Assembly: GCF_002994745.2 (NCBI RefSeq)
Contig: NC_037092.1
Coordinates: forward strand, 83,868,824 to 83,932,823
DNA length: 64,000 nt
Source: Rosa chinensis
Taxonomy: Eukaryota; Streptophyta; Magnoliopsida; Rosales; Rosaceae
Reading direction: 5' to 3'
The notes beneath the pieces are model-generated. The model was not told the DNA's origin. It saw only the letters and a list, made by a program, of their open reading frames with translations, and ran no database searches. Positions 51,609 to 63,658 of this stretch are shown piece after piece (the stretch's first letter is position 1; each line of letters starts with the position of its first letter). The position numbers were made by a program, and so were the translations under genes.

Positions 51609-53040
51609 CTTCCGATCACAAAATGAAAACGTCAGGTCGAGCGGAACAAACCAAGGGATCTTATGAAGGTAGCAGTTGAAGCTTTTAAGACAAGATCAGA
51701 GCAAAGTTTGTTATAAGTCTAAGAATTTGGTTGGGGAGGAGTTACCTCCCTCATCTTCACCCCAATTTGAGCAGTAAGATGCGCATGCTATTAAGACAAT
51801 TCAGTTTCTAGTTTTTAATCCCCGTTCCAAGCCCTACACTGTGTTCTACGTACGTTTATGCTTTAATCAGTAGAATATGAAAGGTCGGTCACGGATGGCT
51901 CTTTCTGTCATATCTCTAGGGACCCATTATTCAATGTAGGAGAGAGTGGTCCATCTTGACTGTTCAATTAATCTTGGTTTTATGCTGAAGAATATCGCAA
52001 CTGTCCAATGCTTTTCTGTTACAATGACATTGATTACAGGGTACGTGCTTGCCCCTCTCTCTCTTTTCAGCTTGATTGAAAGGTTGCTAGTTGTCATGGA
52101 TTGATCTGAAAAAGAGAGAAAAAGCTAGTTTTATCTTCTGTAGGCTATCGTGCGTGGATTTTCTACTACATTTTGATTTAGGGTTTAATTAGGAAAGCGA
52201 AAGCCAAGCCAATCGGCTCTTTCTCTAAGCCAGATCTATCATCTGTTAATCACCATCAAGTTACCCCAATATCGAGATATATAGGAGTAATAGGACCCCC
52301 TCTGCCTACAGCTTGCAACTGCATGCTGAGCTTTTGCTTTCACTTTCAGTGTTTCACAATCATTGTCTGAATTATCCGAACAATACAAAAATGAATTATT
52401 GAAGGCAATGAAACAATTCACATGGTCTTTATTGCTCACAGCGCATGCGCAGGCCGTACTAGGTGATAAACTGGTAATTTTACTTAAATATCATCCTCAT
52501 TCATGATCCGTGGGCACTACATAGAAGTCGTCTTCTAAAGATTATTTCTGATTTTCTGTGTGAGGTTTCATTCTGTTCTTTTGTTGAAATTAACCTAGCT
52601 AGACTATCTTATTTCTTGTTTCATTACATGATCTGTTGGACGGCGGTAGCATACGTCCATATTTGCTTCACATGCACTAATGGACCATACAAACATGCTT
52701 ACATTCGCATCTACGTTTCCATACAAGTTGTTGTTTTTTCTCAGGTAACTTCTCCCTCAACGACAACTTAATCGTTATCGAAGTAATACTGTAACTAAAA
52801 ACAAGTCTTTGCTAACGGTAGATAACTCAAAGACTAAATAGATGCTTGTTTAGTTGGGTAATAAGTCCTCAAAATAGATGATAATAGATGGCATGCATGT
52901 AATAGCTAGAAGCATGTATAGCACAAACTCCAGCCGGATCAATTTTTCCAAACACACATTAATAAATTTAAGATAATATATATTATATAGTTAATTTGTC
53001 TTGTTATTGAAACAAAAAATACAGATAGTATTCAAATAGA
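51609..53040. other. Copy A of lipoxygenase downstream DNA
   Basis: No gene. It matches copy B piecewise. 51604-51950 corresponds to about 55690-56035, 51951-52640 to about 57981-58578, and 52641-53040 to about 59095-59510. Examples are 'gtggtccatcttgactgttc' and 'gataactcaaagactaaata' in both. It lacks the hAT nest and the solo LTR of copy B. Confidence 0.85.
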
Positions 53041-53143
53041 GATGGCCGGTAACCCCAGGTTCTGAAAAGGGCTTCAAAAGCTCATAAGGCACAACCCCAG
53101 CTCCATTTCTGTTCTTCAGCTCAAAATTAGCATTTCTCTCATC
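53041..53143 (-). pseudogene. Lipoxygenase 3'-end fragment (duplicated remnant)
   Basis: About 100 bases nearly identical to the last coding part of the lipoxygenase at 59523-59627 (minus strand: [20 protein letters not shown] region). About 18 bases covering the final GVPYSISI codons are missing, so the essential C-terminal isoleucine is lost. Similarity stops at about 53143, the duplication breakpoint. It cannot make an enzyme. Confidence 0.88.
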
Positions 53144-53475
53144 CATGGTGGAGAATTCTTGGGTACCTTGGTGTTTGCCATACCCTCATTTTGTTAAATA
53201 TTTTAGACCATTGGATTAGTAATATATCCAATGGTTCAAAATATTTAACAAATTGATAACTTGTTTAGCCCTTAGCCTTTCCAATTTTTTTCCCCTCCCT
53301 TTAGGATTAAGTTGGAACAAGAAGAAGCAAATTTTTTTTTCTCCAGCAATATTGCACACAGCCGCATATCAAATTTCCACCTTAGCATTGTTTTGAATGT
53401 TGATGTTTACAGACCTTATCTACTTGAGTTTGGGATATTTTTGGCAGACTTTGTAATTAAGTTTTATACATGCAG
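53144..53475. other. Spacer between lipoxygenase fragment and FAR1-like fragment
   Basis: AT-rich, with an inverted pair around 'ttaaatattttagaccattg' (53193-53213) and 'caatggttcaaaatatttaa' (53230-53249). It ends in a splice-acceptor-like tgcag (53471-53475). Nothing else is seen. Confidence 0.5.
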
Positions 53476-53869
53476 GCACGGCGATTTAAGTTATTTGGGT
53501 AGTAAGGTATCTTACATAGCATCGAAGACAAAGGAGGGCACTAACATTTTGAGAAATGAACTCGTTAAACTAGAGCCGGTATTGGAAGAGATTTTGAATC
53601 AACAAAAAGAAATCATTGTTAGTTCAAGCGGTTGTGATAACATCCTGAAAGATCCAATCAAGGTCAGGACCAAAGGTATGCAGGGTACTAAAAGCAGCAA
53701 ACGACCTAAGAACAACCGAAAATGTAGTTTGTGCAAGAACTACGGATATACAAAACCTAGATGCCCAAAGAAAAATAGGGTACGTGGCAGAATCAGTTGT
53801 GTAAACCATGGTAAGAATTTCAATTCAAACAATGTGCAGCAGCCTCCCAAAAAGAAACCAAAGGTTTGA
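53476..53869 (+). pseudogene. FAR1/FHY3-related (MULE-derived) C-terminal exon fragment
   Basis: After an acceptor-like tgcag, about 130 codons run to TGA at 53867-53869. They contain a helical segment (KEGTNILRNELVKLEPVLEEI), then DPIKVRTKG and a Cys-rich tail CSLCKNYGYTKPRC. The order DP-x-VRTKG then a zinc knuckle is the usual C-terminus of FAR1-related sequence (FRS) proteins. Here the knuckle His is Tyr. The FAR1 DNA-binding, MULE transposase and SWIM domains are absent, so this is a terminal-exon fragment. The upstream frame from 53312 looks like intron read-through. A function is not implied. Confidence 0.6.
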
Positions 53870-54803
53870 CGATTTAGTGAGATTGAAGTTTGATACTTAC
53901 TCTGTGTAATGATAGCAATTGTGGTGTTCTTTTTTGTCCTTGACCTATATTAATTGGCAGTTTGATAAACATGTATTTCATCATTTTCTTGACAACTGTT
54001 ATGAGTAGTATATTTTGCAATCTTAATCTTTTCCTCCAACACAAGAGTTTGTATTGATTATTTTCATTATGAATGAAACGGTATAACTGGATCATTTTCT
54101 TGTTGTGTGAGAGTCCCACGATATTCTTTTGAGCTTATACAATTAAGATTATGACATAGTAGGGTAGCTGGGATCTAAAATGACATAAAGATCTCTCCTC
54201 GAGATGGTCTAAACCTTTCACTGCTCCAAATTGGAGGGCTTTCTCTTGATTAGAACTCGGCTTCATCTTACTCAAGTTAACCTTAAAGAGATTGTGCATC
54301 ACTTGGATTCTTCCTCGAATGGGTTTGCCTCATTGAGATCTTCTTTGAAGGGTTTTGCTTTATTGAGATCTTCCTTGCTTGATTCTTCCTTAACTAGATA
54401 CCTCCTCCTTGACAAGATTTCTCTTCCTCAAAGAGATATTTTCTCCTCGAGATTTCGGCTCCTCGAAGAGATACTTGCTCCTTAAGGGGATTTCCCCCTT
54501 GAACGATAGATTTCCTTATTGAGTTTTGCTTATGGGTCAATTTGGTGGTAATCAATTTGGTACTTTTTTGCAATTCACTGCCTAATGTGCAGAATCGGTT
54601 GAGGAAATCTAGACCTGTGAATCTGCCTACTTAAATTTATTATTTAAAAGAGTTTAGTCTTAGGGTTCTTGAAGGGAGCCAAATCTGAGGAATTGCAATC
54701 ACCAACATCCTGAACAGGCATGCAAGGGAGAGCAAGATGTATTTGTCTTCAGAGAAGTCAAAAGATAGTCATCAGAAATAGTGGGATATTCTTTTGAGAT
54801 TTT
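53870..54803. other. Intergenic, no gene seen
   Basis: AT-rich. The stretch 54230-54490 has imperfect direct repeats of 'ttgagatcttc' and 'cctcgaagagat'. An 84-codon frame there follows from this repetition and is not taken as a gene. Confidence 0.5.
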
Positions 54804-55412
54804 TTATTTCAAAGCCTTTGAGCGAGCAACTTTCTTTAAAGTAACATGACCAAAAGGAAAAGAAAGACTTTGAGAGACAATTGGTACTTCCACCAAACCC
54901 GAATTGAGATGAAAATGATCCGAAATAGTGGAAGCAATAACCGGCAAAGGATAAGAAGATGACTCCTCAACTGACTTGGGGAGAAGAGCATCCATAGAAT
55001 GCAACTGATGCAACGGCAATGTGCCAACCGTTTGTGCAGGTGGTGTAGAAAAACCATGTGACTGTTCATAATGGCCTAAAATGGAGTGGGCTTGAGTGGC
55101 TAAATTGGAACCCAAAACATAAATACAAGGGGACTGAATAGAGGAAGCCCAAGAAAAATGACCATCACCAAAACCACTGTGTAAACTATGATTGTAACCG
55201 CCATCAACTCTTGGTAACCGCTCACTGTGAACCACCACTGCCTCTATTCTAGTGACCACAAGGCCATCGCCGGTGACACCTCCACCATGATTACCCACCA
55301 AACCAACAGAAAGCGATGGAGAATGGACAGAGCGATACCCCATAAGCATTCTTGAAGTATTGCGCAGTGAAGAACTATATGAAAATTCCAGCAGATTATT
55401 TGGATGTTCCAA
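54804..55412 (-). other. 202-codon open frame, unrecognised
   Basis: ATG-started minus-strand frame ending at TAA/TAG near 54804. It is rich in Ser, His and Gly with no signal peptide, membrane segment or known motif visible. It abuts the start of copy B of the segmental duplication (55427). It might be a piece of a retroelement (an ORF1-like region) or chance. No introns or promoter are evident. Confidence 0.25.
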
Positions 55413-56469
55413 TAAAAAAAATTAGGTGTATCTTGAGTTAAAATTGGGTATTTGGTCCGGACCCCAATAAAAAAAGTATGGTCCATAACTCCATATTCCT
55501 AAAATAGATGCATATACGAACTAAATTAAAATACTAAAAAAAAGAAAAAATAAATGGTATTACTCCACTTTGGAGCCGCTTCATATAGACATGGGCTCAT
55601 TTCTTTCTATTGGTTGGGCTAGAGTTTGGGCTTAATTTTGTTTCAACTTCTTTTATGGGCCCTGCTTCTCAGTTTGGCTCTTTAGGTGTGGTTTCTCTTC
55701 CTATCACAAAATGAAAACGTCAGGTCAAGCGGAACAAACCAAGGGATCTTATGAAGGTAGCAGCTGAAGCTTTAAGACAAGATCAGAGCAAAGTTTGTTA
55801 TAAGTCTAAGAAGTTGGTTGGGGAGGAGTTACCTCCCACATCTTCACCCCAATTTGAGCAGTAAGATGCGCATGCTATTAAGACAATTGAGTTTCTAGTT
55901 TTTAATCCCCGTTCCAAGCCCTACACTGTGTTCTACGTACGTTTGTGCTTTAATCAGTAGAATATGAAAGGTCGGTCACGGATGACTCTTTCTGTCATAT
56001 CTCTAGGAACCCATTATTCAAGGTAGGAGAGAGAAATTTTCAGAGAAACCCTCTCAAAAGGAGGAGAAGAAGACGCGACGAAAAATATTGACGGAAGGAC
56101 ATAGAAAACAGATGCCGTTAGCCTTGAAAACTCAAGTTGGGTAATTAATAGTCTTAGGGCTGACGTGGACAATTATCAACCTTTGGATTCCAGATCAATG
56201 GATGAAATTAGAAGTCAAGGATAGCCAAGGAGGAAGAGTAGCCAAGGAGAGAATCCGGATCTTAGCTGATAACGTGACCCATAACTAGGGTTTTGGCTCT
56301 TTTGGATCTTGATTGAAAAGCGATATAGTGGTTAGGGATGACAAAAATCCCCAACGGGGCGGAGCTCTATTGGATACCCGCCCCTAATGGGGGGAGAATT
56401 CGGGGACAAAGAGGGAATGGCGATGGGAATCCCCAATCCCCTCTATCTAAGATTGGGGATGGTATTGTG

Positions 56470-57552
56470 TAGGGATGGCAATGGGGAGGGTAGGGTAAGG
56501 GGATTAAATTACCATCCTCATACCCAACTTCATTCCCCATCCCCTTACCCACCCCAATCCCCGTAATAAGAAACTGGGGATTCCCCGTCCCCGTTCCCAT
56601 TGGGGATTAGGTCCCCGTACCCGCCCCAATCCCCGTTAACAATATTACTAATTTATTATATAAAAATTCATTCAAATAATTATCGATTGTAAACTATGAA
56701 GTTAAAATCAAGGGTTATTATCACAAATGGTACCTGAACTTATCATATATTTTATCGATGGTACTTGAACTTCAATTTTGATCACAACCAGTACCTGAAC
56801 TTTTCGATTTCATTTTAAATGGTACCTAAGGCCACATTCGGTCACTATTCCGGCCAAATCTAAGAAAACAAAAAATAAAATAAACAAGTTCAAGGCAAGT
56901 CTATTACCAAAAAATCATCACTATATATGATTGCAACCCTCGAAATCATCAAAAATCATCACTATGATGGCCTCTTATGCCGTTTTTAGTCGGAATAGTG
57001 ACCGGAGGTGGCTCTAGGTACCATTTAAAATGAAATCGAAAAGTTCCGGTACTGGTTGTGATCAAACTTAAAGTTCAGGTACCATCGATAAGATTGATGT
57101 ATAGTTCAGGTACTATTTGTGATAATAACCCTAAAATCAAACATTAACATAAAATAAATTTTTTTATTTCAATCAAACAAAATAAATATAAGTCTCGCTT
57201 AAAAAAAAAAAAAAAAATTCTGCATTCGACAAAAAAATTCCACAATCAACTGCTTAGTGTAACCTAACAACTTACTCATTCAGTCGAACAAGGTGAATTG
57301 AATAATATCAAAAATATATTGACAAAATTTAAATATTGACAAAAGATGAAGTTTACATATATATATATATATAATATCAAAAATATAATATATATATATA
57401 TATATATTTTTTAGATAATTCTTATTGGGTGGGTATGGGGATGGGGATCAAAATACCATCCCCACCCCGTACCCGATTTCCCCCAAATTTCTCCCCATTA
57501 GGGTCGAATACCCGATGGGTACCCTACCCTATGGGGATTATTGTCATCCCTA
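56470..57552. mobile_element. hAT-superfamily element nested in the previous one
   Basis: It starts tagggatggcaatgggga and ends attgtcatcccta. An exact 8-bp duplication, gtattgtg, lies at 56462-56469 and 57553-57560. Same terminal family as the outer element. Non-coding, with (ta)n runs near 57355-57410. Split by the MITE at 56712. Confidence 0.92.
56712..57131. mobile_element. Foldback MULE-like MITE (420 bp), third level of the nest
   Basis: Long inverted repeats of about 115 bp. The left arm starts gggttattatcacaaatggt, and its complement ends the element (accatttgtgataataaccc-type). An exact 9-bp duplication, taaaatcaa, is at 56703-56711 and 57132-57140. Nine-base duplications with long TIRs are typical of Mutator-like elements. 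No coding sequence. Confidence 0.92.
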
Positions 57553-58578
57553 GTATTGTGATCCTCATCCCCAAACCCGCCCCAATAATATATACATATA
57601 TTTAACTTATATATATTTTAATTTATTTTTTATAATATAAATCATAAATATATACATTTACTATTTTACTTTAATCGCTACACTTTTACTTTAATGGTGT
57701 TTCAACTCACTAAATTATGATTTATGAATTTAATCATGTTTTAAATTGATTTGTTGCAGATTTTGATCTTAAAAAAAGCAATATGAGAAAAAATTATTTT
57801 ATTTATTAAATTCTTATATTTGGGGCGGGTTTGGAGGCTTAGTCCCCAGTGGGGATGAGGACGGGGAAACCCTAATATATTTTTATTGGGGATTGGGGCA
57901 GGGATGGGGGTAGAGAATGACCCCAGGGATGAGAATTGTATTATAATCCCCATCCCCAACCCGCCCCATTGCCATCCCTAATAGTGGTCCATCTTGACTG
58001 TTCAATTAATCTTGGTTTTAAGTTGAAGAATCTCGCAAAATGTCCAATGCTTTTCTGTTTCAGTGACATTGATTAGAGGGTACGTGCGCGCCTCTCTCTT
58101 TTCAGCTTGATTGAAAGGTCGCTAGTTGTCATGGATTGATTTCCAAAGAGAAAAAGCCAGTTTTGTCTTCTGTAGGTTATCGTGCGCAGATTAAATGTTT
58201 AGGGTGTAATAAGGAAAGCCTAGCCAATCAGCTATTTCTCTAAGCCAGATCTATCATCTGTTCATCACCATCAAGTTATCCCCAATACCTACAGCTTGCA
58301 ACTGCTGCTGAGCTTTTGCTTTCAGTTTCAGTGTTTCAGACGTACAATCATTGTATGAATTATCCGAACAATACAAAAATGAATTATTGAAAGCAATGAA
58401 TCAATTCACATGGCTCTCTTCTTCGCCCAGAGCGCATGCGCAGGCGTACTAGCTAGGTGATAAACTGCTAATTTTACTAATATCATCATCAATATTCATG
58501 ATCTGTGCGCACTACATATAAGTTGTCCTGTATACAAATTCATGATAGTACTATCCTATTTCTTGGTTCATTACATGA

Positions 58579-59087
58579 TGATGCAGGAAGCGTGATCACA
58601 ATAGTAAGAGGCTCCATCAAGTATCGAAAGTCATATGAGATAAGCTAAAATCCACTAGCAATTACGGACACAGCCGTAAGAAACATAGAGAAACTTCTCT
58701 AATATTTGGTTTTTTTTATTGATAACTTGAATGAAAATTACAATGTAAGAGGTGTCTTATATAGTGCACATAACATAAACCTAATACAACCAGAAAACAT
58801 AAAGAAGAATTTATTGTAGACTAAAACTAGGAAACCTAATTAAACCTGATTGAATAAAAATCGAAAATAAAATCCTAGATACTAAAGAATATTACGCTTG
58901 GAATCCCAATCAAGATTTTGCTCCAAAATCCCGATATATGCAAAAGAGTAATTTATGATTACTTCCATCATTAAGAAGCTTATTTGAATACCAATTTTCA
59001 ATATTTAAATTATTCTTCTTAATGTGAAGACGTTTCTTTCTTTTCGAGATTTTTTGTTGAAATTGACTAAAATCTCGTCCTATATCA
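58579..59087 (-). mobile_element. Solo LTR (509 bp)
   Basis: It starts tgatgcagg and ends tatatca, and is flanked by an exact 5-bp duplication, catga, at 58574-58578 and 59088-59092. Copy A has the empty site (ttacatgatctgttgg at about 52625). A TATA box ctatataaga on the minus strand (about 58754-58763) suggests minus orientation. No internal retrotransposon sequence remains, so it arose by recombination between LTRs. Confidence 0.85.
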
Positions 59088-59494
59088 CATGATATATTAG
59101 ACCGCGCTAGCATACGTCCATATTTGCTTCACATGCACTAATGGACCATATAAACATGATTCGTAGTTACCTTGGTTTCTGACATTTGCATTTATGTTTC
59201 CATACAAGTTTTTGTCATGTAACTTCTCCCTCGACGACAATTTAATGGTTATCGGGGTAAAACTGTAACTGAAAACAAGTCTTTGCTAACGGTAGATAAC
59301 TCAAAGACTAAATAGATTCTTGTTTAATTGGGTAATGAGTCCTCAAAACAGATGGTAGATGGCATGCATGTTATAGATGCATGTATAGCACAAAAACTCC
59401 GGATCAATTTTTTCAAACACACATTAATAAATTTAAGAAAGGGCTATATTTAGCTAATTTGTCTTGTTATTCAAACAAAAAATACAGATAATAT

Positions 59495-62400
59495 TCAAAT
59501 AGAGATGCTATATGGAACACCCTTCGCGGTAACCCCAGGTTCTGAAAAGGGCTTCAAAAGCTCATAAGGCACAACCCCAGCTCCATTTCTGTTCTTCAAC
59601 TCAAAATTAGCATTTCTTTCATCAATAGTTTGTTCAAGCATTATCAGCCTCCCCTTAAACCGCTCAAACGCCGCCCTTATAACGTCGTCTTCAGCCCACG
59701 CGTCCTCCATCTTCTCTCCAATGTACTCCTCGTCCGGCGAATGACTAGACAAAATGTCTAAAACCGCCATGATCGTTGTGGCTTGAATTTGCGAAGGAAA
59801 GCACCGCAAAAGGGCAGCTTCGGGTTTTTTCATGAACATTTCCCAAACCTCATCGTCAGGGTCCTCCGTGGGCACATTGGTTCTTGCAATGGTTGGGCGA
59901 TTAGGGAAATAGCCTGCATAGGCATACTGACCAAAGTTGACTGCTGCATGGTGACCGGATGTAACCCAAAGCATTGTTGCGAGGATGTCGATGAGGTCTT
60001 GAGGGGTATTTAGGTCAGGCCACCAGGGTTCGTCCTTCTTGTCTCCGTGACCTACTGTTCTGATCTCTGTCCACCATGCTTGGAGCTCTTGATCAGTTTG
60101 TACAAGGGTGGACTCTCTGTAGTAGTGATTTACATAGTCAGAGACCCACTGTTTAATGGCATCCCATAGGAGGAGTCCATCATTGGCAAAAGGGTAATCC
60201 TGAATCGATAGCCTCAGACCGTGGGGAGCAGTTGGGTCCTCAACAGCCATGCCCCTAAAAATAGAGAAACAAAACATGATCAAGATGTTAGTCATGCACG
60301 CTATAATTGTAGCATCTATAGTAGAGCTTACCCAATTTTTTAACTTTTTCTTTTCACGTAATTAGTAACTACTTTTCATTTGTTAATATCATTAAATTCA
60401 ATATGAAGCGTTCGCTTTAACGACATCAACTAAGTAATACCTGCGAATAAGGTCGGCTGGTAGAGCCTCTTGGTCGAATCGCCACTCCTTAGCATAGGCA
60501 ATAGAGCAAAGCTCCATGGAATATTTTCTAGGTGAGAATGAGGTTTCAATGATGCCACCGGCATTGATAAGTGATTCACGAGCAAGAGCATTGATCTCCA
60601 TAGTGTATCTGAAATGGGGATGCAACAATTTGTAGATTGGGTGCAACACACTCAGTTGACGATTGGTTGCAATTATATATGGTTCTGTGGCACAATGCGT
60701 TCTTAGCCTGGAAATTATGCACGGGAAGATACATTAGCTTAGCTTCAAATATGTTAAAAATATGGACATAAAACATTTGGTGTCAAATGGATCCCTGCCT
60801 AATTAATTACCAGTGACTAACAAGTTGATGGTAACCAGAGTCATGAGCAAGGACATGAGCTTTGGCAATCCTCCAAAGCCAGACACCGGTAGCATTCCAG
60901 CTGGGTTGGAAGGCTTGCTTCCACTGAGGCTTCCCGTCCATTGGCGGTCGAGTCAACTCAATGGCCAGCGGCCTTAGGGTGCCTTCTAGGGTAAGGAAGA
61001 ACAATGTTCTTGATCCATATAGTGTTGTGCCTTCGATCTCTCGTACTTTGCTCACGTATGGTAAAAACAAATCATGGTAATCTAGTATGAACAACTTCTT
61101 TTCTCTTATGGCCTACATTTTACCAAATATTTGAATTACATTTTTTTTTAAGGAAAAAAAAAAAAAAAAAAAAAAACCCTTATCTCATCCTACCCTTACA
61201 TATATCAGTGAGAATCCTCATGACCTTTACAATGTTGGAATTATAATTTACCAACAGGTCACAGCTCATTAACATATATGTGTCACAAAAATTTATACAA
61301 TTATATAACACTGTTACTATTGAAACAATATTGGTACCTCTTTGATGGTCGCAAAGCCTTTAATTTCTCGCTCAATCATTTCCGAGGTAATTGCAGATTC
61401 TGGGGGACCATACACGTCGGGATCCAATTCACTCTTCAATGGCCATTCCTGCATTTGTTTCCTTTGTTAGTTTGATGTTTTATCAATAGATTACATATAT
61501 GTAGGACGACTCTAATGATTCATAATTTTTCTGCATAACCTGTTTCATGTGTCATGAATATCATCTTTGATCACTAATTGTTACTTTTTTGATTATAATC
61601 AGCAACAACTATGGCCACGAAGAAACATAAGTCGCTACTACTCTTATACTTCTTTTGTTGTTTAAACTCTTATGGCCTAGGGGTTTTGGACACAAAGGAT
61701 TAAACAAATTTCATAATACTACATGCAGACATGAAATGTAATTTTAGCGACATACTTTGTTATAACTAAACATGTGACTTCTTCAAATTAACCTGTCATA
61801 ATTCACTCATTGCATCTACAGTTCTTACCGTCACCAACTTAATGCTATATGGGTTGAGACCGGCAAGAGTCTGCCTAGCAAATTCCTCGTCCCTAAACCA
61901 GAAGAATTTGTCTCCTGACAGCACACCAATAAAAAACGAAATGCGATCAATTTAAAACAAAATATATATTAAAAACATAAATAGTAAGTTATGTCGTTAG
62001 AATGTCTATTTAAAACCATTGATCGGGACAAAAGATTCAGATTGATCGATTCGCTTACTATTCATTGTTTCTGGGGGCACGAACCGCAAAACATCACCTC
62101 CAGAAGCCAAAGCATTTACTAGTCTAGGAAGTATAGCTTGGAGAATCCCTTGTTCGTTAATTGGAGGCAACTTAATGCCTTCATTGAAAAGTGTGTCTAT
62201 TGACGTGAACAATGTGAATCCAAGATTAGTGTCAGTGATGGCGTTCTCCAGTGACGGTACTACTGCATGCATGACAGCGTACAATGTCTTTGCTGAAAAT
62301 GTTAACTGCTTCACCTCTGAGAAAGCTTCGTCTCTAGGAACGTACACCTTGCTGCTCCTTTTCTCCGAATGTTTATCTAAATGGAAAACAGAAAAGTATT

Positions 62401-62813
62401 TTCATTTCATTCTCATCTGTACATACTATTGGGGTACTTGGTTTAATTATAATAACAATCTAAAACCTTTAAGTGTTAAGCTATTCGGCTAGAGAACGTT
62501 ATTTTTGTACCTGCTTCACTCATTGGTCGCCCAGTTCGACATCGCCTGGGATAGGGGAACTCTTTGCTTCCTCCAAGAGCTGGTCTTATAAGCTTTAGAC
62601 TCGAATCAGGATTCCCAAGATCATTGTAAACATCGTAATCGTATATTCTCTCAAAGCTCTTGCGCTCTCCTTGGCCATTGCCGCGCAATGTCACAAGCTC
62701 CTCTTCTCTTAGCCTCACCAATGCACTTGGAGTTTGAGATGGCAAATATGACTGTGGTACTCGAACACAAATTTATCATTCACTGTAGTTTTACTTTTAG
62801 TAAAAACAAAATG

Positions 62814-62850
<37 letters not shown>

Positions 62851-63207
62851 AATTTATCTAGAGTGAGGCCTCACTCTGAAATTAACGTGTGAGGTTGGAG
62901 TTTAGGGTCACTTTTCGGTCTCATATCCACATCTCGACCGTTCAGTTTTTCGGTACTAATGTATAGATCATCTCTGCAAAGTTTCAGCCAAATTGATGAT
63001 CTTTAAGGTATCTAACTCACTTAAACCAATGGACGAACTGAATATGTCTACCCTGAACCGTACTATCTTTAAGGCAGTTATCAATGTCTTAACGACCATT
63101 AATTTGGCTGAAAATTTGCAGAGATGATCTATACATTAGTACCTAAAAACTGAACCGTCGAGATGTGGATATGAGACCAAAGAGTATATATATATATACT
63201 CTGGATA

Positions 63208-63238
<31 letters not shown>

Positions 63239-63605
63239 CTCTGAAATTAAAGTGCGCTTTTAGAGTTTAGGGTCACTTTTTGGTCACATATTCACATCTA
63301 GACAGTTCAGTTTTTAGGTACTAATGTATAGATCATCTCTGCAAAATTTTAGTCAAATTGATGGTCGTTAAGGCATTGATAACTGTCTTAAAGTTACTAC
63401 AGTTCAGGTTGGACAGATTCAGTTCGTCCATTGGTTTAAGCGAGTTAGATACCTAAAAGATTATCAATTTGGATGAAGTTTTGCAGAGATGATTTATACA
63501 TTAGAACCAAAAGCCTGAACTGCCGAGATGTGGTTATGAGACCGAAAAGTTACCCTCAACTCTAACCTCACACTTTAATTTTAGAACAAGGTCTCGTTCT
63601 AGATA

Positions 63606-63658
<53 letters not shown>

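Larger units (their letters stand above)
56333..57980. mobile_element. hAT-superfamily element, outer member of a nest
   Basis: It starts tagggatgacaaaaatcccc and ends gccatcccta, inverted ends of TAGGGATG type. An exact 8-bp duplication, atagtggt, is at 56325-56332 and 57981-57988. In copy A the site is empty (agtggtcc at about 51957). G/C-rich 'ggggatggg' subterminal motifs repeat at both ends. No transposase. It is split by the inner hAT element. Confidence 0.92.
55427..59494. repeat. Copy B of the segmental duplication (lipoxygenase 3' flank)
   Basis: The homologous blocks are 55427-55530 (with 31367-31466), 55554-55690 (39883-40032), 55690-56035 (51604-51950), 57981-58578 (51951-52640) and 59095-59510 (52641-53040). 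The gaps in homology are the transposons of each copy, several with target duplications. Bases 56036-56324 exist only in copy B and are unexplained. This copy is joined to the complete lipoxygenase gene, so it is likely the parent. Confidence 0.85.

Noticed and set aside
53312..53475. N-terminal part of the 185-codon frame before the FAR1-like segment
   Set aside because: Hydrophobic read-through upstream of an acceptor-like tgcag; looks like intron, not protein.
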